NCBI GenBank assembly: GCA_947179485.1
Contig: OX359246.1
Coordinates: 3,286,001-3,350,000 of the forward strand
Source of the DNA: Allacma fusca
Lineage: Eukaryota > Arthropoda > Collembola > Symphypleona > Sminthuridae
Direction: 5' to 3'
Length of the DNA stretch: 64,000 nt
Part shown: one piece after another, positions 12,323 to 24,900 of the stretch
Numbering within the stretch: position 1 is the first letter of the stretch
Layout: every line of letters begins with the position of its first letter
The notes under the pieces: generated by a model
Told to the model about the DNA's origin: nothing
The model's database searches: none
The model's input: only the letters and a program-made list of their open reading frames with translations
Made by a program: the position numbers and the translations under genes

Positions 12323-12532
12323 CGCATTCTCCTGAATGCCGAATCCTGACGGATTTCTGATTCTGACAGGAATACATTCGTAGAAGACACTCATTCGAAT
12401 AGGTAATGTCATCAGTGCCACAAAGTGGGTCATAATTTGCAGGGCAATTTTCTGGACAGTTACAAACTGCACGCCCATTCTCTACAGAACAAATGGCTCC
12501 AAAGGCACACGTCGTTTGCTCACAAGGCTCTT
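12323..12532 (-). CDS. Agrin-like, follistatin module 1 exon
   Basis: Seen: acceptor TTTTCAG|AA and donor TGCG|GTACGT enclose 210 bases, 70 codons, phase 1 at both ends. The translation starts EEPCEQTTCAFGAIC, continues CNCPENC, and has a Kazal core CGTDDITYSNEC ending SGEC: ten cysteines with follistatin-domain spacing (an EGF-like FOLN hairpin followed by a Kazal fold). Known: agrin carries about nine such modules; the FGA-C start and the TYSNEC core resemble its first one. The core has GTDD where GSDG is usual. Directly downstream in the intron lies a 22-bp repeat array that begins about 60 bases after the donor. The FOLN-Kazal assignment is firm; agrin rather than another follistatin-repeat protein rests on the serial modules and the membrane exon. 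Confidence 0.88.
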
Positions 12533-14299
12533 CTGAAAATCAACAAAAACAAAGTAAAATTAGTAAAAACTCAAAACAAATTTTGTTTACAAAACCACAA
12601 AAAAAACAATGCATAGTAAAATAAAATTTAAAAAAATTAGTGCAACTAAATTTTTGCAAAAAATAATTTAACCCACAAATATGTTTTTATTTACAATTCA
12701 CAAAAATAAATATATGAAATTTAAAACCCTAAATTTTTCCCTGAATGATGGTGCAACAAATAAATCGTAATCGTAGAAAATTTACTTTGGAAAAAAGTTA
12801 GGGCTGCGCATAGTTGTTAGAGGAGAATAAATTGGAAGGAAAATTCCAGGAGAGAAATATTTCAATGGGAGTTGTCAATTCCTTGGAGTTTTTTATTTTG
12901 ATGTAGTTTCCTTTTCTTCTGTTTGCTAGTAATACATACATAAGTATGACAGCGCCCATATCTAACAGGGTGTTTTTTCGAGTAAATAAAGCGCTCGGAG
13001 CAACCCATTTTTATCCGAAGCATCTCCTTATCCTTATCTATTTAAACATTTAGACTCACTCTGTATTCATTTCCTTTGAATTTTCCCTTTTATTTTCCAT
13101 CGCCTCACAAAACTCTTCCCACAAATTTACGGACCCTTCAAGTTCCAACACTTTACCAGGGTTGGGGAAAATTCAGAAAAAATAATTGAAAAAAAATCCA
13201 GTTAAAAAAATAACTAAACTTCGCGATCCAAAAAAATTTCTTTAAATTTTTTAAATTTATTTTCCAAAGTTTTATTTTTTTCAGAAATTTTATTTTAAAA
13301 AATTTTGCAAAAATTTCAACGGCAAATTTTAAACTTTTTCTAGAAAGTTAACATGTTTCGGGACACAAAATTACGGGCAAATTTTATAAAATTCGGAAAA
13401 ATTGGGTGATTACAAATTTTCCCCAAAATTTCGGATTTGCGCCATAAGTTCACATTTTTCCAACCAAGCACTTGAGCTTTTTCCTATTTGAGGGTGTAAC
13501 CTGGGGGAAAAGCGGGTATTTTTGGAGAGCTCCCCCAAAAGTCACATCTCCAGACCACAATCGCACGAACTGTCAATGTCTTGGGAGCGTGAGAGACGAC
13601 GCTCGTTTAGTACAAGGGGACAAGGCCGTTGAATAGAACGATACGTTGAATTTTTTTATTTATAAAATCCTACCCTCAGCCCTTTTCCCTATCTTGCGTC
13701 CTCCCGAAAAATTCCATTTCCTTTCCCCATAATGTTCGCACGCATTGGAAAACTCCTTCGTTTTTATCTCTCACTCAGCATCAAAATTTTCTATGCAATC
13801 TCTAGCAAAAAAAAATCCAAAAAACTGTTTTTACGATTGGAAGAATTTTTCAGAAAAAAATTTTTAAAAATTTTCTGCACTAAAAGTTGTAGCGTATTTT
13901 ATTTGGAAATTGAAAATTTTACACAATTCTGTTACGCACACCCGCAATTTTGAATTCCAGATACAATTTGGGCATTTTAGACCAGATTGTTTAGATTTCT
14001 CGCAAAACTGTTTGTCTAAATTAAAAAATCGCAGAAAATGCTTTGTAAAATTCGCACAAAATTTTACGCCCACAAAATTTGCGAAAAATTCAAACGCAGT
14101 AAAATCTTGGTTTGTTATGAAAGTTTGACTTTTGTAAACTTTTTCAGAAACTCTAATTTTTCATTAAATTTTTTAAAACTTAAAGGAGATGTTTTTAATG
14201 TTGAGTTTTTAAAAAACATTGCAGAAAACTTGCGTAATTTTTTGTAAAAATTGGGGTAATAAATCTGGCTTAAAATCTGTTGATGACATGACATTTGGG

Positions 14300-14465
14300 G
14301 ATGGTTGGACGCATTGGGAAAAAGGGAGAAGATAAGAGGAATGGGAGAAATAGAGGTTGTTGGGAAGGAGGAGGACAGGAGGAGAGAGAGGTAAAAATGG
14401 ATGTGGGGAAACGTATGGAATTTGAGGATGGGAGAGAGGGAGAGAGAATAATGAAGTGAGTTTAT
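14300..14465 (+). repeat. Purine-rich low-complexity tract
   Basis: Almost wholly A/G with GGAGGAGG and GAGAGAG runs on the + strand. Similar tracts lie at 4203-4300, 7424-7750, 49185-49340 and 51460-51660. Confidence 0.6.
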
Positions 14466-14980
14466 AGGGAAATGGTGTGGAACACTGGTGAAACTAACAT
14501 ATGAGGCTTCAATGCCTTCTCTACCATTCCTCTTCCTTTCTTCCTCCGTAACTTTTCAAGGGAAGGGATAAAAAACCAGGGTTTGCTTAGGTGTTGAGTT
14601 TGAACTCTTTTATCAACAGTCACATTCCCACAAGAGATACATTTTCAGACGTCAACAGGCTTCTATACACTCCAATACCTTTCTACAGTGCAAGCAGTGA
14701 ACTCACCGCAGAACAGTGATCCGGTCAGGTCAATCGAGTAATTTTTCTTGAAGTTGACCTTAATTTAAATAATTTGTTAAATCTAGAAAATCACTTCGAT
14801 TTTGGGATCATTCTAGGTCTGAATTCTACCATTATATCTTTCTGTGACCTAAACTTGACCTTGCTTAGATTTGAAAGCATCGTTGATCTGTTCATGTACA
14901 CTTGACCTTAATTTGACATATTTGTCACCCTGACCTGGGTAAGACAAATGTGTACACTTCAGCTGAGTTCAGCACATGAG

Positions 14981-15288
14981 CACACTTGACCCACGTTCCT
15001 TATATGACCACACCTGACCCAAGTTCCTTGTATGACCACACTTGACCCAAGTTCCTTGTATGAACACACTTGACCCAAGTTCCTTGTATGACCACACTTG
15101 ACCCAAGTTCCTTGTATGAGCACACTTGACTCAAGTTCCTTGCATGACCACACATGACCCAAGCTCCTTGTATGACCACACTTGACTCAAGTTCCTTGTA
15201 TGACCACACTTGACTCAAGTTCCTTGTATGACCACACTTGACCCAAGTTCCTTGTATGACCACACTTGACCCAAGTCCCAAGTAGGAC
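14981..15288 (+). repeat. 28-bp array, eleven units in perfect register
   Basis: Eleven 28-bp units, each CACACTTGACCCAAGTTCCT plus TGTATGAC with few substitutions, start exactly at 14981 and end at 15288; a twelfth breaks off after CACACTTGACCT. This is the best-preserved array in the window. There is no spacer between units. Confidence 0.95.
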
Positions 15289-15339
15289 CACACTTGACCT
15301 GCCCGATATAAGTGTACACTTGGAACTAGTTCGAAAATT

Positions 15340-15500
15340 TTGTCAAAATGAAGTGCTGGAAACACTGCACACTGAACCCGATTTTGGAAATATTGCACAC
15401 TTGAACTGATTTTGGAAACATTGCACACTTGACCCGGTTTTGGAGGCATTGCATGTTTGGCCCGATTTTGGAATCATTGCACACTTGACCCGACACACTT
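15340..15500 (+). repeat. Second 28-bp family (ATTGCACACTTGACCC type)
   Basis: ATTGCACAC-like starts at 15392, 15420, 15448 and 15476 give a 28-bp period. Each unit has GACCCGATTTTGG in place of the CAAGTTCCTTG half of the preceding array. It shares CACACTTGACCC with that array but is out of register with it. Confidence 0.85.
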
Positions 15501-15599
15501 GACATTTCAAACTGGAATTTGGAATCTGACCTGAGTAAGGATTCACTGTAAACCTGACCTGCATTTGACTGAAATGAGTTTCCCAGTCCTGTACAGTTG

Positions 15600-16020
15600 A
15601 CCAGAGTTTGACCTTAGATACAACTGTCATCTTCAAGTGCAACTCAGGTCAAGTTTCAGAATAGTGGGCCTTGATCCGAATTCGACATCATTAAGCATTT
15701 GACCTGAGTTGAGCATCACCGTACATTTTGGTCACCTTGAAGTCACTATCAGGTCAGGTTAAGCAAATTTTATATTTGACCTGTACGCTTCGTACAACGT
15801 ACATCGCTGTACGTTTGACCCGAGTTTAACATCGCTGTGCATACTGTCTGAGTTTGACATCACTGTACAATTCGGTCAACTTGAAGTCCAACTCGGTCAA
15901 GTTTAAGTGCAGTGACCACTTGACCTGCGTTTGACATCACTGTATATACACGGCCGAAATGAAGCAGCCAATAGTAGACGTCAAGTTGAAAATCTGGATC
16001 GGTCCGAAATGTGACCGACA
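15600..16020 (+). repeat. TTTGACCTGAGTTTGACATCACTGTAC-like degenerate block
   Basis: Variants of TTTGACCTGAG and GACATCACTGTAC alternate with decayed spacing through this stretch, in the same TGACC orientation as the 28-bp arrays before it. Confidence 0.6.
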
Positions 16021-16539
16021 AATCTGACCCTAACTTAGGCAGAGCTGGGGTTTAATTTCGGGAAAGTTTATGGGGAAGAGTAATTTTGTGTGTGAGTCCT
16101 CGCTGACTGAGTGACTACCGTCTCTTCTCGTTCGCTTCAAATACTCAATGGCTTTTCCCCCTTGTTTTCTATTATTCCCATGAACTTTCACTCAATGCGT
16201 GTCCTCTCGTTATTTGAGAACCGAACGAGAGAGAAAGGCTCAACTTTCGAGCTAGGCACTGACATTTTTGTCAATGCTAGAAAATACAGAGACGGCCTGT
16301 CGAACACAAAAAATAGACAAGGCAAACTAATTTCTCATCCTTTTTTCCGTCCCTCTAAATACAACCCACACAAAGACCATATGTACTGCAAAGGACTGAT
16401 ACCGCGGATCCACATCTGTACTATTCCACCAGTGGTTTTGCATTTCTGGCCTCCAAAACTTCTTTTTCATTACGCCCTAAATAGGAATCCTCAGTGAGAA
16501 AGCTAAAGGACTTTTAATACTAAACATGAGAGCAATTTA

Positions 16540-17760
16540 GACCTCTGAGGTCAAGGTCACTTTATTTAAGGGTCAATGTCAACTGCCTTCTGGGGGACAG
16601 TAGTTCGTTTTGTTCCCTGAAGCGGATTGAATTGAACCTGGAATCAAGCCAAGTCGTGCTCAAGTATAAATTGGACATAAGGAAAGTAGTTACAGGTCAA
16701 TGTCAGGTCAAGCTCAGGGCATGCGAAAATAAAATATTAAGCAAAGTTTGAAACTCCTGCAATGATCCTTTTAATAGTGACCTTTGGGTCGTACTTAAAC
16801 AGAACAAATTTTAATTTTTTTCAAATCAAGGTCAGAGTCGGGTCAAGTGTTCTACAGGTCGCGGTTTTAGGAAAACTTGATATGTGTATGTAATCCAGCG
16901 ATGATGGAATAGATACTGACGCTGCATTATATACAACGTTCTTTAGAATAATATTTTCGGTCAAGCTAAAGGTCAAGTTTAGGTCAGAATAATTATAGGG
17001 CTGAAACAAATTTCAAGTGAAGCTTGGGTCAAGCTTGAGTAGAGGCTTAAAGGATATTTGGATCAATTTTAAGACGATTTTACGCAATAAATGTAGTTAG
17101 GGCACACCTAAGTTAAGTTTATAGTTTAAAGTTATCATAGGTCAAGGTCTAGGTCAAGTGACGATAATAGGTGTAGAGTTAAGTATAGGTCATGGCGGTC
17201 AAGTTCAAGTTATATGATTAAGGTTGTGGTGGAGGGAATGACCGATGTTGATCAGATTAAGGTCAACTTAATGTCTAGTTAAGGTCAAATTAAGGTCAAG
17301 TCAACTTCAGGTTAAATTAAGGTGTTCTTAAGGTCAACATGGTCATTTAAAGGTAATTTGGTTAACTTAAAGTCATTTCAAGAACAACTTATTGTCAAGT
17401 TAAGGTCAAATTAAGTTTAAGTCAACTTCAGGTCAACTTCAGGTCAAATTAATGTTAAGTCAACTTTAGGTCAACTTCAGGTCAAATTATGGTTAAGTCA
17501 ACTTCAGGTCGACTTCAGGTCAACGTAAGGTGTTCTTAAGGTCAACATGGTCATTTCAAGGTATTTTAAAGGGCAACTTAAGTTCATTTCAAGGTCAACT
17601 TGAGGTCATTTTATGGCTTAGTGAACTTAGACATGTTTTTGTAACAAGAGCAGTTCAGACTAAGTTTAGGTCCTCTGGAGTTCAAGTTCATGTCAAGTTT
17701 GGAATAATTTTAGGAAGTGTACAGTCAAAGTTGGGTCAAGTGTGAAGGTCAAGTTGTGAC
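16540..17760 (+). repeat. GGTCAA block, opposite orientation
   Basis: AGGTCAAGTT, AAGGTCAACTT and CAGGTCAAATTA recur densely, best between 17270 and 17580 (AACTTCAGGTCAA repeats). The word orientation is inverted relative to 14.7-16.0 kb. Confidence 0.7.
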
Positions 17761-18559
17761 CTCTAAAAATGTAATAATTTAATTTGGGACACACCTTGAG
17801 TAAGATTTGATTAAAGTACCAGTGAAGTTATAAATAATTTGAGGTAAAAACAAAGTGTTTTGAAGAACCCGATTAATCAAGTTTTAGAGATTGGAACACA
17901 TGTTCTGTAAAAGCCGCAATCATTTGCACGCTTTTCCTTTGCTCGTCAATGGCCTGGTAAAGAGCGGTTGCCACGGAGCCTCATTTAATAACATGGGCTG
18001 GAGCTGAAGGAGTCACCGAAGCCTGGAAACCGCACAAGTGCAAATCCGAACTGAGGCAAAAGAAAACAAACGGATCTCCAGCCTCCGCAGCATCACTCAA
18101 ACGGAGATATACACTCCGAACATTTACATATACGGAATAACAAAGTGACACTGACGGAGGGAAGGACTCGACCGCAGTCTCTAAAACCCACAACTCTAGC
18201 AGCAGTCTCAGTTTCCTACACAAAGGAATCCCATTTCTTATGCTCACTCTTCCTATATCTATTTATCACTTCTCTTCGAGGCCCCTTTCCCCTCTTCCCC
18301 AATTTATGCCTGTGAATCAAAGGTGGGATTTCTTCAACCCCCCAATCTTCTGTCATCAATCGATAAGTGCATTCAGCTTGTGTTTACAATTCAACAGAAA
18401 TTAGCTGAAATTAAATTTTCTAATTCAAAATGTAAAGCAACGCTGAGGTCAAAGCAGGTCAAAAGTTATTAATTTCATTTTACTCTAGATGAGTCCAAAT
18501 TGGTTTAAGTTTGCTAAGTTTAAGTTAAACAGGTGGGTGTTTAGTTGAAGTCAACAAAG

Positions 18560-19320
18560 TTTCAAGTGGGGTTGGAGTTTGCGTCAGTTTGAGGTCAAGT
18601 CAGGGTCATGTAAATACCATTTCGAGTTTAAATACGTGCCAAGTAAATGTCAAGTAGAGGTCAATGGTACTGTTATGTCAAGGTCAAGCAAATGTCAAGT
18701 TGGAGTTAAACAAGTGTCAAGTAAAACTAAAGTCGAGGTCAACAGGTACTGTCATGTTAAGGTCAAACGCCGGACTGAGATTGGCTAAGGGTCGAATAAA
18801 TCTCAAGTAGAGGTCAAAGGTACATTTTACTCGCAAGTTGATATCAAGTAATTGTCAAGTTCACTTGAAGCCAGTGTCAAGTGAAGGTCAACGGTAGTGT
18901 CACGTAAATGTCAATAATTCTCATTGTCAGGTTCAGGTAAAGGAAGTGTAAAGTTAGGGTCCAGTAAATCTTAAGTTCACGATTGCAATTTTGATCTCAT
19001 GGTCTAGTATTTGTGACCCCGTGGTCAAGAATTTGCATCCTTGTGGTCAAGCAAACGGTTAAGTAAATTTTAAGTGAAGCTCATGTAGGTCAAGTAAATG
19101 TCAAGTTAATGTCAAATAAATGTCAAGTGAAGGTCAAATAAATGTCAAGTGAAGGTCGAATAAATGTCAAGTGAAGGTCAAATAAATGTCAAATAAATGG
19201 CAAGTCTAAGTCAAGTAAATTTCAAGTGAATGACAAGTGTAGCTCAAGTAAATGTCAAATAATTGGCAAGTTTAGGTCAAGTGTAGGTCAAGTGAAGGTC
19301 AATTTCTAGTTAATATTAAA
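18560..19320 (+). repeat. GTCAAGTAAATGTCAAGTGA-type array
   Basis: Words AGGTCAAGTAAATGTCAAGT and AAGTGAAGGTCAAATAAATG alternate with a loose 10-11 and 20-22 bp rhythm, densest at 19080-19310. Confidence 0.75.
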
Positions 19321-20329
19321 TTGTTCTCCACCCTCAGCTAAACGAAAATGAAATGTGGATTAAATCAATGTAACTTTAATGATCTTAAGCTTAAGTACAC
19401 CCTTCTAACGTTCTAAGGTCAAACTTAGGTCAAGTTAAGGTCATAGATTTGAAACACTCGCATACATCCCAAACAGTTTAAATTCCACATTTCTACTTCC
19501 CCTACGAAGCAAATCCTTAGAATTTGCATATGACAACGCACGTGAGAAACTAAGTGTTCCTGAAGGATAATTTCCAACGAATTTCCCCATGCTTATACAT
19601 GCAATGTACATACGCATATATGTACATACTAGTAAATTCGGGACTATGGAGAGTAACAGATTTGACACCGCCCATCCTCATTCTTAGGAATTAGAATGTT
19701 TCATCTGCCCCTCATTAATTTCAATGATACAGTAGTTAAGTCGGAGTTTAATTTACTGGGATTCCTATTCTTACAAATGGAGCTTTTCACCTGGAGCCGC
19801 AGGCTCTCAATTATTCCCATGTACAGATTCCCGTCCACAGGACTCCATGCCATGTATGTACATATGCATCCATTCATATACGTCCCACCGTTGGGAAGAC
19901 AAGAAGTCATTTAATTAAAAGTTGATTTCTCCTATTCATGGGAGGTGTGCATACATGAGGCTATGGGCCTAGCACCTGCATGTACATATATACAAGTATG
20001 TACGTACCATTGTGAAGATACACAGTCCCCTCTCCCACGCCCAGCATCCATAGCAACAAGCTGATTGTGGAAAGTTTTCAAACTAATTAATTGCAATGGG
20101 ACTTAGTCGCCCCTCCACCTCCCTTTTTAACTCCAGCCTTTCATTTCCCCAGAAATACACGAGTCAAAAATTAAACATGAGAATTATACACACATGCGTC
20201 TTTTCCACCAGATACTTCCCTCACAATGCATCAATTCCCAACTACTACTCACTCTCTCAAACCCAAATTTTAACATATTTCTGTCAAATATGAGTTTCTA
20301 ATCATTTACAATTAATTCCCAAATTCTTT

Positions 20330-20850
20330 GGGAAAAAAATTTTTTACAACGTAGTTATACAAATTTTGGGGTTGAATTTTTATTTTTTCCGGCCAAACTC
20401 TGTTTGCAGATCAAAATCCCACTTTTTACTTTTACGCACAATTTTTGCTTTAGTAAGACCATTTTGTTTTAAGATTATAAAAAAATTTTGGGCGCAAACC
20501 CAAGTAAAATTTTGAAACCCCCAAAAAGGCAATACCCCGATGTGTAAAAGTAAAACCCAAATTTTTAGGTTAAATACCATGTTTTTTAGTTAAGCCGAAA
20601 TATTTGTGTTAAAAACCAAATTTTTGAATATAATCATCCAAAGTTTTTAGTTACCACTGGCATTTTTGAGTGTAAACACAGCTTTTCAGGAAAAACCCAA
20701 ATTTTGTAATTCAAACAGAATTTTTAAGGTAAACACCAAATTTTTGAGTTAAAATACAAATATTTGAGTTAAAATACAAATATTTGAGTTAAAATACAAA
20801 TATTTGAGTTAAAATAAAATTTTTTGAGGTAAATTTGAAATTGTAAGGTT
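20330..20850 (+). repeat. 20-bp array AAATATTTGAGTTAAAATAC with decayed flanks
   Basis: Four near-perfect 20-bp units at about 20738-20817. Before them, units like CCAAATTTTTGAGTTAAA and AAACCCAAATTTTTAGGT have decayed beyond register. Confidence 0.8.
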
Positions 20851-21884
20851 ACCCGAAATTTTAAAGCAAAATTAAAGTTCTACCTTAAAAATCGTAATGT
20901 TTCAGGTAAACTGCACATTTTAGCTGAACGCCCGAATTGTTTATAGTAAAACCAAAATACGGGTGTCAAAACATGATGAGTGTAAATTTAATTTAATATT
21001 ATTTATAAAAAAAGTTTACTTCCAACAATAAATTTGCCTTAAAGAGGATGTTATTTTACAAAAACCGAAATATACTTTTGCAGTTAGAGGAAAATATGAA
21101 ACTAATGAAAAATGATTTGCAAATTTTAAACTGTTTGTGCATGGACATGTTGTTAAAGTATGTCCTGGTAAATAAAGAATTCCTAAAAACCAGAATTTAA
21201 CCCAGATAGATGATTATGAGAAAAAACTGAAATTTCTAATCGTTGAAAAAATAAAGTTGAAAAAAAAGTCGACAACTAAAATTTGTTGGAAAGCGGGTTT
21301 TAAAAATCAATAGTGGGTAATATGTTTGCAATTTAAATAACAATGCTTGTAAAATATTAACTTTATCTTTCCTTCCGTAAATTGATAAAATCGAAAATAA
21401 CATTCGGGTGACTATCGAAACATATGTGAATCTCTCAAAGGGATTGAGGGCTGGGTCAAAATTGTCTCTTAAAACTATCGTATTTGAAGAAGCTCATAAG
21501 TATATTTGAACCCACCAAAGTAAATATTTGGGCAAATTGCTCCGTCAATAGCTCTTGGTCTGAGGATGTAGCCACTCAAAGAAGTCACTACAGGAATTTT
21601 TGATACAGCCCACCCCATTTGTGCAAGTTCACCCCAAGATACATGTTTTCCACTCAAAAAATAAATAAGCAAGTGAACCTTCAAATGTGACAATTTTGTC
21701 AAAAAATGAAGCATTTATTTGTTAAAATTTGAAGAACAATTTTAAAATACTTTCCTAAATTTTGGCAAAAAAATGGATTGTGTTAAACCAAAATTGTATA
21801 AACATTTGGGCAAACGTTTTGCTAAAATTTTTCAAAAAATGATAAAATTTGGTTGCAAAAATTTTACTCCAAATGGGGCAATGT

Positions 21885-21985
21885 TTAAGAAAATTTTTAA
21901 GAAAATGTTTCAGAAAATTTTTAAGAAAATGTTTCAGAAATTTTTTAAGAAAATTTTTAAGAAAATTTTTAAGAAAATGAGATAT
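21885..21985 (+). repeat. TTTTTAAGAAAA / TGTTTCAGAAAA array
   Basis: Twelve-base units AAAATTTTTAAG and AAAATGTTTCAG alternate about eight times. The open frame across it (KKIFKKMFQK) is low-complexity. Confidence 0.8.
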
Positions 21986-24900
21986 TTTGTTATTAAACGT
22001 GTATAAAAATGTGTTAAATTTTATTACTCAAATTTGATGAAAACTTGAGGACGTTTTGTGTAAAATTCGTAGGAAATGCTTTGAGAATTTATTCTTCAAT
22101 CCGTATTGACCCTTTTGCGTAGAAGAAAATATGTTTGAGAGAAAGAGTCGGCCGTTACAAAAATTTTCGACCGTATATTGATTCAGTGGAACAAATTTTT
22201 TTATTTGGGGAAACCATAACAAGTGGGTAACTCAAGTTGTAAGATGCCTCCTTGAATTCTAATAGGGTTGGTTGGGGTTACTCCGTCTAAGATTTTTTCT
22301 CAGCCCTGCGACATCCATTGCATCATCAAGTTCCTATATTTCCCCTCAACATTGCTAAATCCAGCTCGGGAAGGTTTGGGAGAGGAAAAAGTTTAAAGAA
22401 AGTGGTTTCACTCCTTTCACAAGTCTAGCACACTAATTCATATTAGTCCCAAATATGTATCTCCATCCATCAAATATATGCCCTATAGCGGAAATTTCCC
22501 CCACAAAAATTGTCCGCCCACATGATATGGACATAGAAAGGTCTCAAGCAAATATATATATACAAAGGGTAAATATAACTATATTTGAGTTCCACAGAAA
22601 ACAAGTGGTAAATATCGTCTTTTTCCTTCTTCAAGTGTTTATCTTCACCTTGCAAAACCACAAGAAATCAGCAAAATTGCGAGCAGCAGGTTTCAAATTT
22701 TTTTAGATGAAAAGACCACTAAGACGCAAAACCAATCAAGTTTTAAAAACTTAACGTACAAAATTCATTTTCCACAAAAACGCACTTAGTAAAAGCTCGT
22801 TTCCACAAAAATCATGGCGCAAAAACGTTAAAAGCCAAATGTAAAGGCAAATTGTAAAACAAAATTCATAAAATTGCAAAACCTTTTATTAAAATTTTAA
22901 ATGAAAAAAAAAATTCTGGAAATTCGGCAACACTAAAGTGCTGCATTTATCTTGCCAAATGTACAAATGATTTTAAATGTTGACACTTGAATACTAAACC
23001 TGGTCACAGGTTAAAATTTTGCTATTAAATTTGTATCAAAATTTCATTAAGTTTTATACTTAAATATTAACCGTAATTTTTGTAAATGTTTCGCACAGAA
23101 ATGCTTCATAATTTTTACCCTTAGATTATAACACAGCGTTAAAATGTTTTTGCATCCAAATTGGTCTTTAGAATTTTGCCCCATATTTTGCCCCATATTT
23201 TTCAATTCAATTTTCTATAATTTTCTTCAAATCTTTTTCCTTAAGTTCTTATATAAATTTTTATGCTGAAATACCCTGCCAAATTTTAACCCCTAAATTG
23301 GAACCAAATTTTTATCAAATTTTTAACCCTTAATCATTAATCATTTAAACTTAGGTAAAATTACACTAAATAATTTATAAATATTCCAGCTTTAAAAATG
23401 CACCTAAATATATTTTTGAAAATTCGTCATAAACATCCAAAAAATTCAAAATGTTTAAAATTCTCTGAAAGTCCAAAATTGTGCCTGCGTCAAGCTAAAT
23501 AAGAAACCCCCAAAAATGTACTTTTATTTTAGCGGATTTTTCTCCAGGGTATCCCCCTCCAGTTGTTTGTAAAACGAATAAAACGTAACTAAGCATGTGG
23601 TAACCCTTTGTGTGGGGGAGGTTCGTCAATATAAGGAAGATTTTCCCTGGAACACTAACCCGTGCCATGAGAATCTATCGAATTTGAGCTCAATCCCATG
23701 AAAACATCCACTCCATTGTAACTCATACAATTTTTTTTGTTGGGCATGAAACCCAGTTTTTCTCCGTTTTCCCTCTTTTTGTTGGAAAAGCGTGTCCTTT
23801 ATTTGACGAGTGTATACCCACAATTGTTATTTATATTTCCCTCTTATGCTTTTTCCCAACCGGATCCCACTTCCCAGCAAATAACTTTTGTATTGCTATA
23901 GACTCAATGGCAAGGTCGTTTCCCCCCATCCTTTACCACTCGGTCCAGGAAAGTACATGCAGTGCATCCAAAATATCCTAGATGTTTTACGCCTCTGTCC
24001 TAAACAGCCGTATCAACCACCCAAATTTTTTTCCACAATTTTTCCATCAAAATTATTTTCCTTAAAAATCATATCTGCAACTATTTATGAGATAAAATTT
24101 TTACACAGTTAAAATTTTTGATTCAAAATAAGGGTAAAATTTCGGTAAAAATTTAATACTGAAAACATTTTGAAATTTATTGAATGTTTTTGCACAATTT
24201 GATTAAAATCTGGGAAATGCATGCTGTAAACAAATTTTTAGAAATTTGAAGGATTTTTGCACGAAATTATTGGCGTTTTTCCAGAAAACGTTCTTGCGGG
24301 GTGGATAAAAAAAATTCCCGAAAGGGGTTTCGGGATATCAAAATTTTCCTGTATGTTTTAGTGCTATCAGTTTGTGATATGGGCATTTGGGGAAATGTGT
24401 ACTTAAGATTTCGGGGACTTGCGGTTTGCGGGGAAGTTGTTAGAACGTAAAGTTGTTGGGAATGGAAACCTTTATTCTTTGAATGGGGAAAAATATGGAA
24501 TTTGGAGTACGTTTCTGGAGTCCCAGCTTTCCCTTACATTTATGGACATTGTTAGTACACTTTTCACTCAGTTTCGAGTTATTTGAAATGGGGCGAATAA
24601 ATTCAGGGAGTTGGAATCGATTTGAGGACACCCACAGTGCTGCTCAACCATTGCCCATATGTAAAACCATGCGTGAAAAAAAGGGGTTCCTTGGGAAAAA
24701 TTTTTTTTACAAAAATTCTTTTATCTATATGCGCCTTAGAATTTTCCTCTTTTCATACTTTCCCCCCAAAAATTTTTTCCCGTATATTTTCCTCCAAGCC
24801 CCATTTGATTCTTTTCTAAGAATCCCATTCGTCAATTTATTTCTCATGCTGTTACACAAACCTGGTTTATTTAGTACAGCGGGAGTCAAAAAGGGGATAT

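Noticed and set aside
14981-15288. Possible CRISPR array (28-bp repeats)
   Set aside because: Units abut directly with no spacers, and the setting is a eukaryotic intron.
15000-15449. 149-codon minus frame across the 28-bp arrays
   Set aside because: A tandem-repeat translation; the 28-bp period shifts the frame from unit to unit, so no consistent protein repeat exists across frames.
17981-18247. GC-richer island with an 88-codon minus frame as a missing follistatin or NtA exon
   Set aside because: The cysteines do not follow follistatin spacing, and no acceptor or donor with phase 1 frames it.
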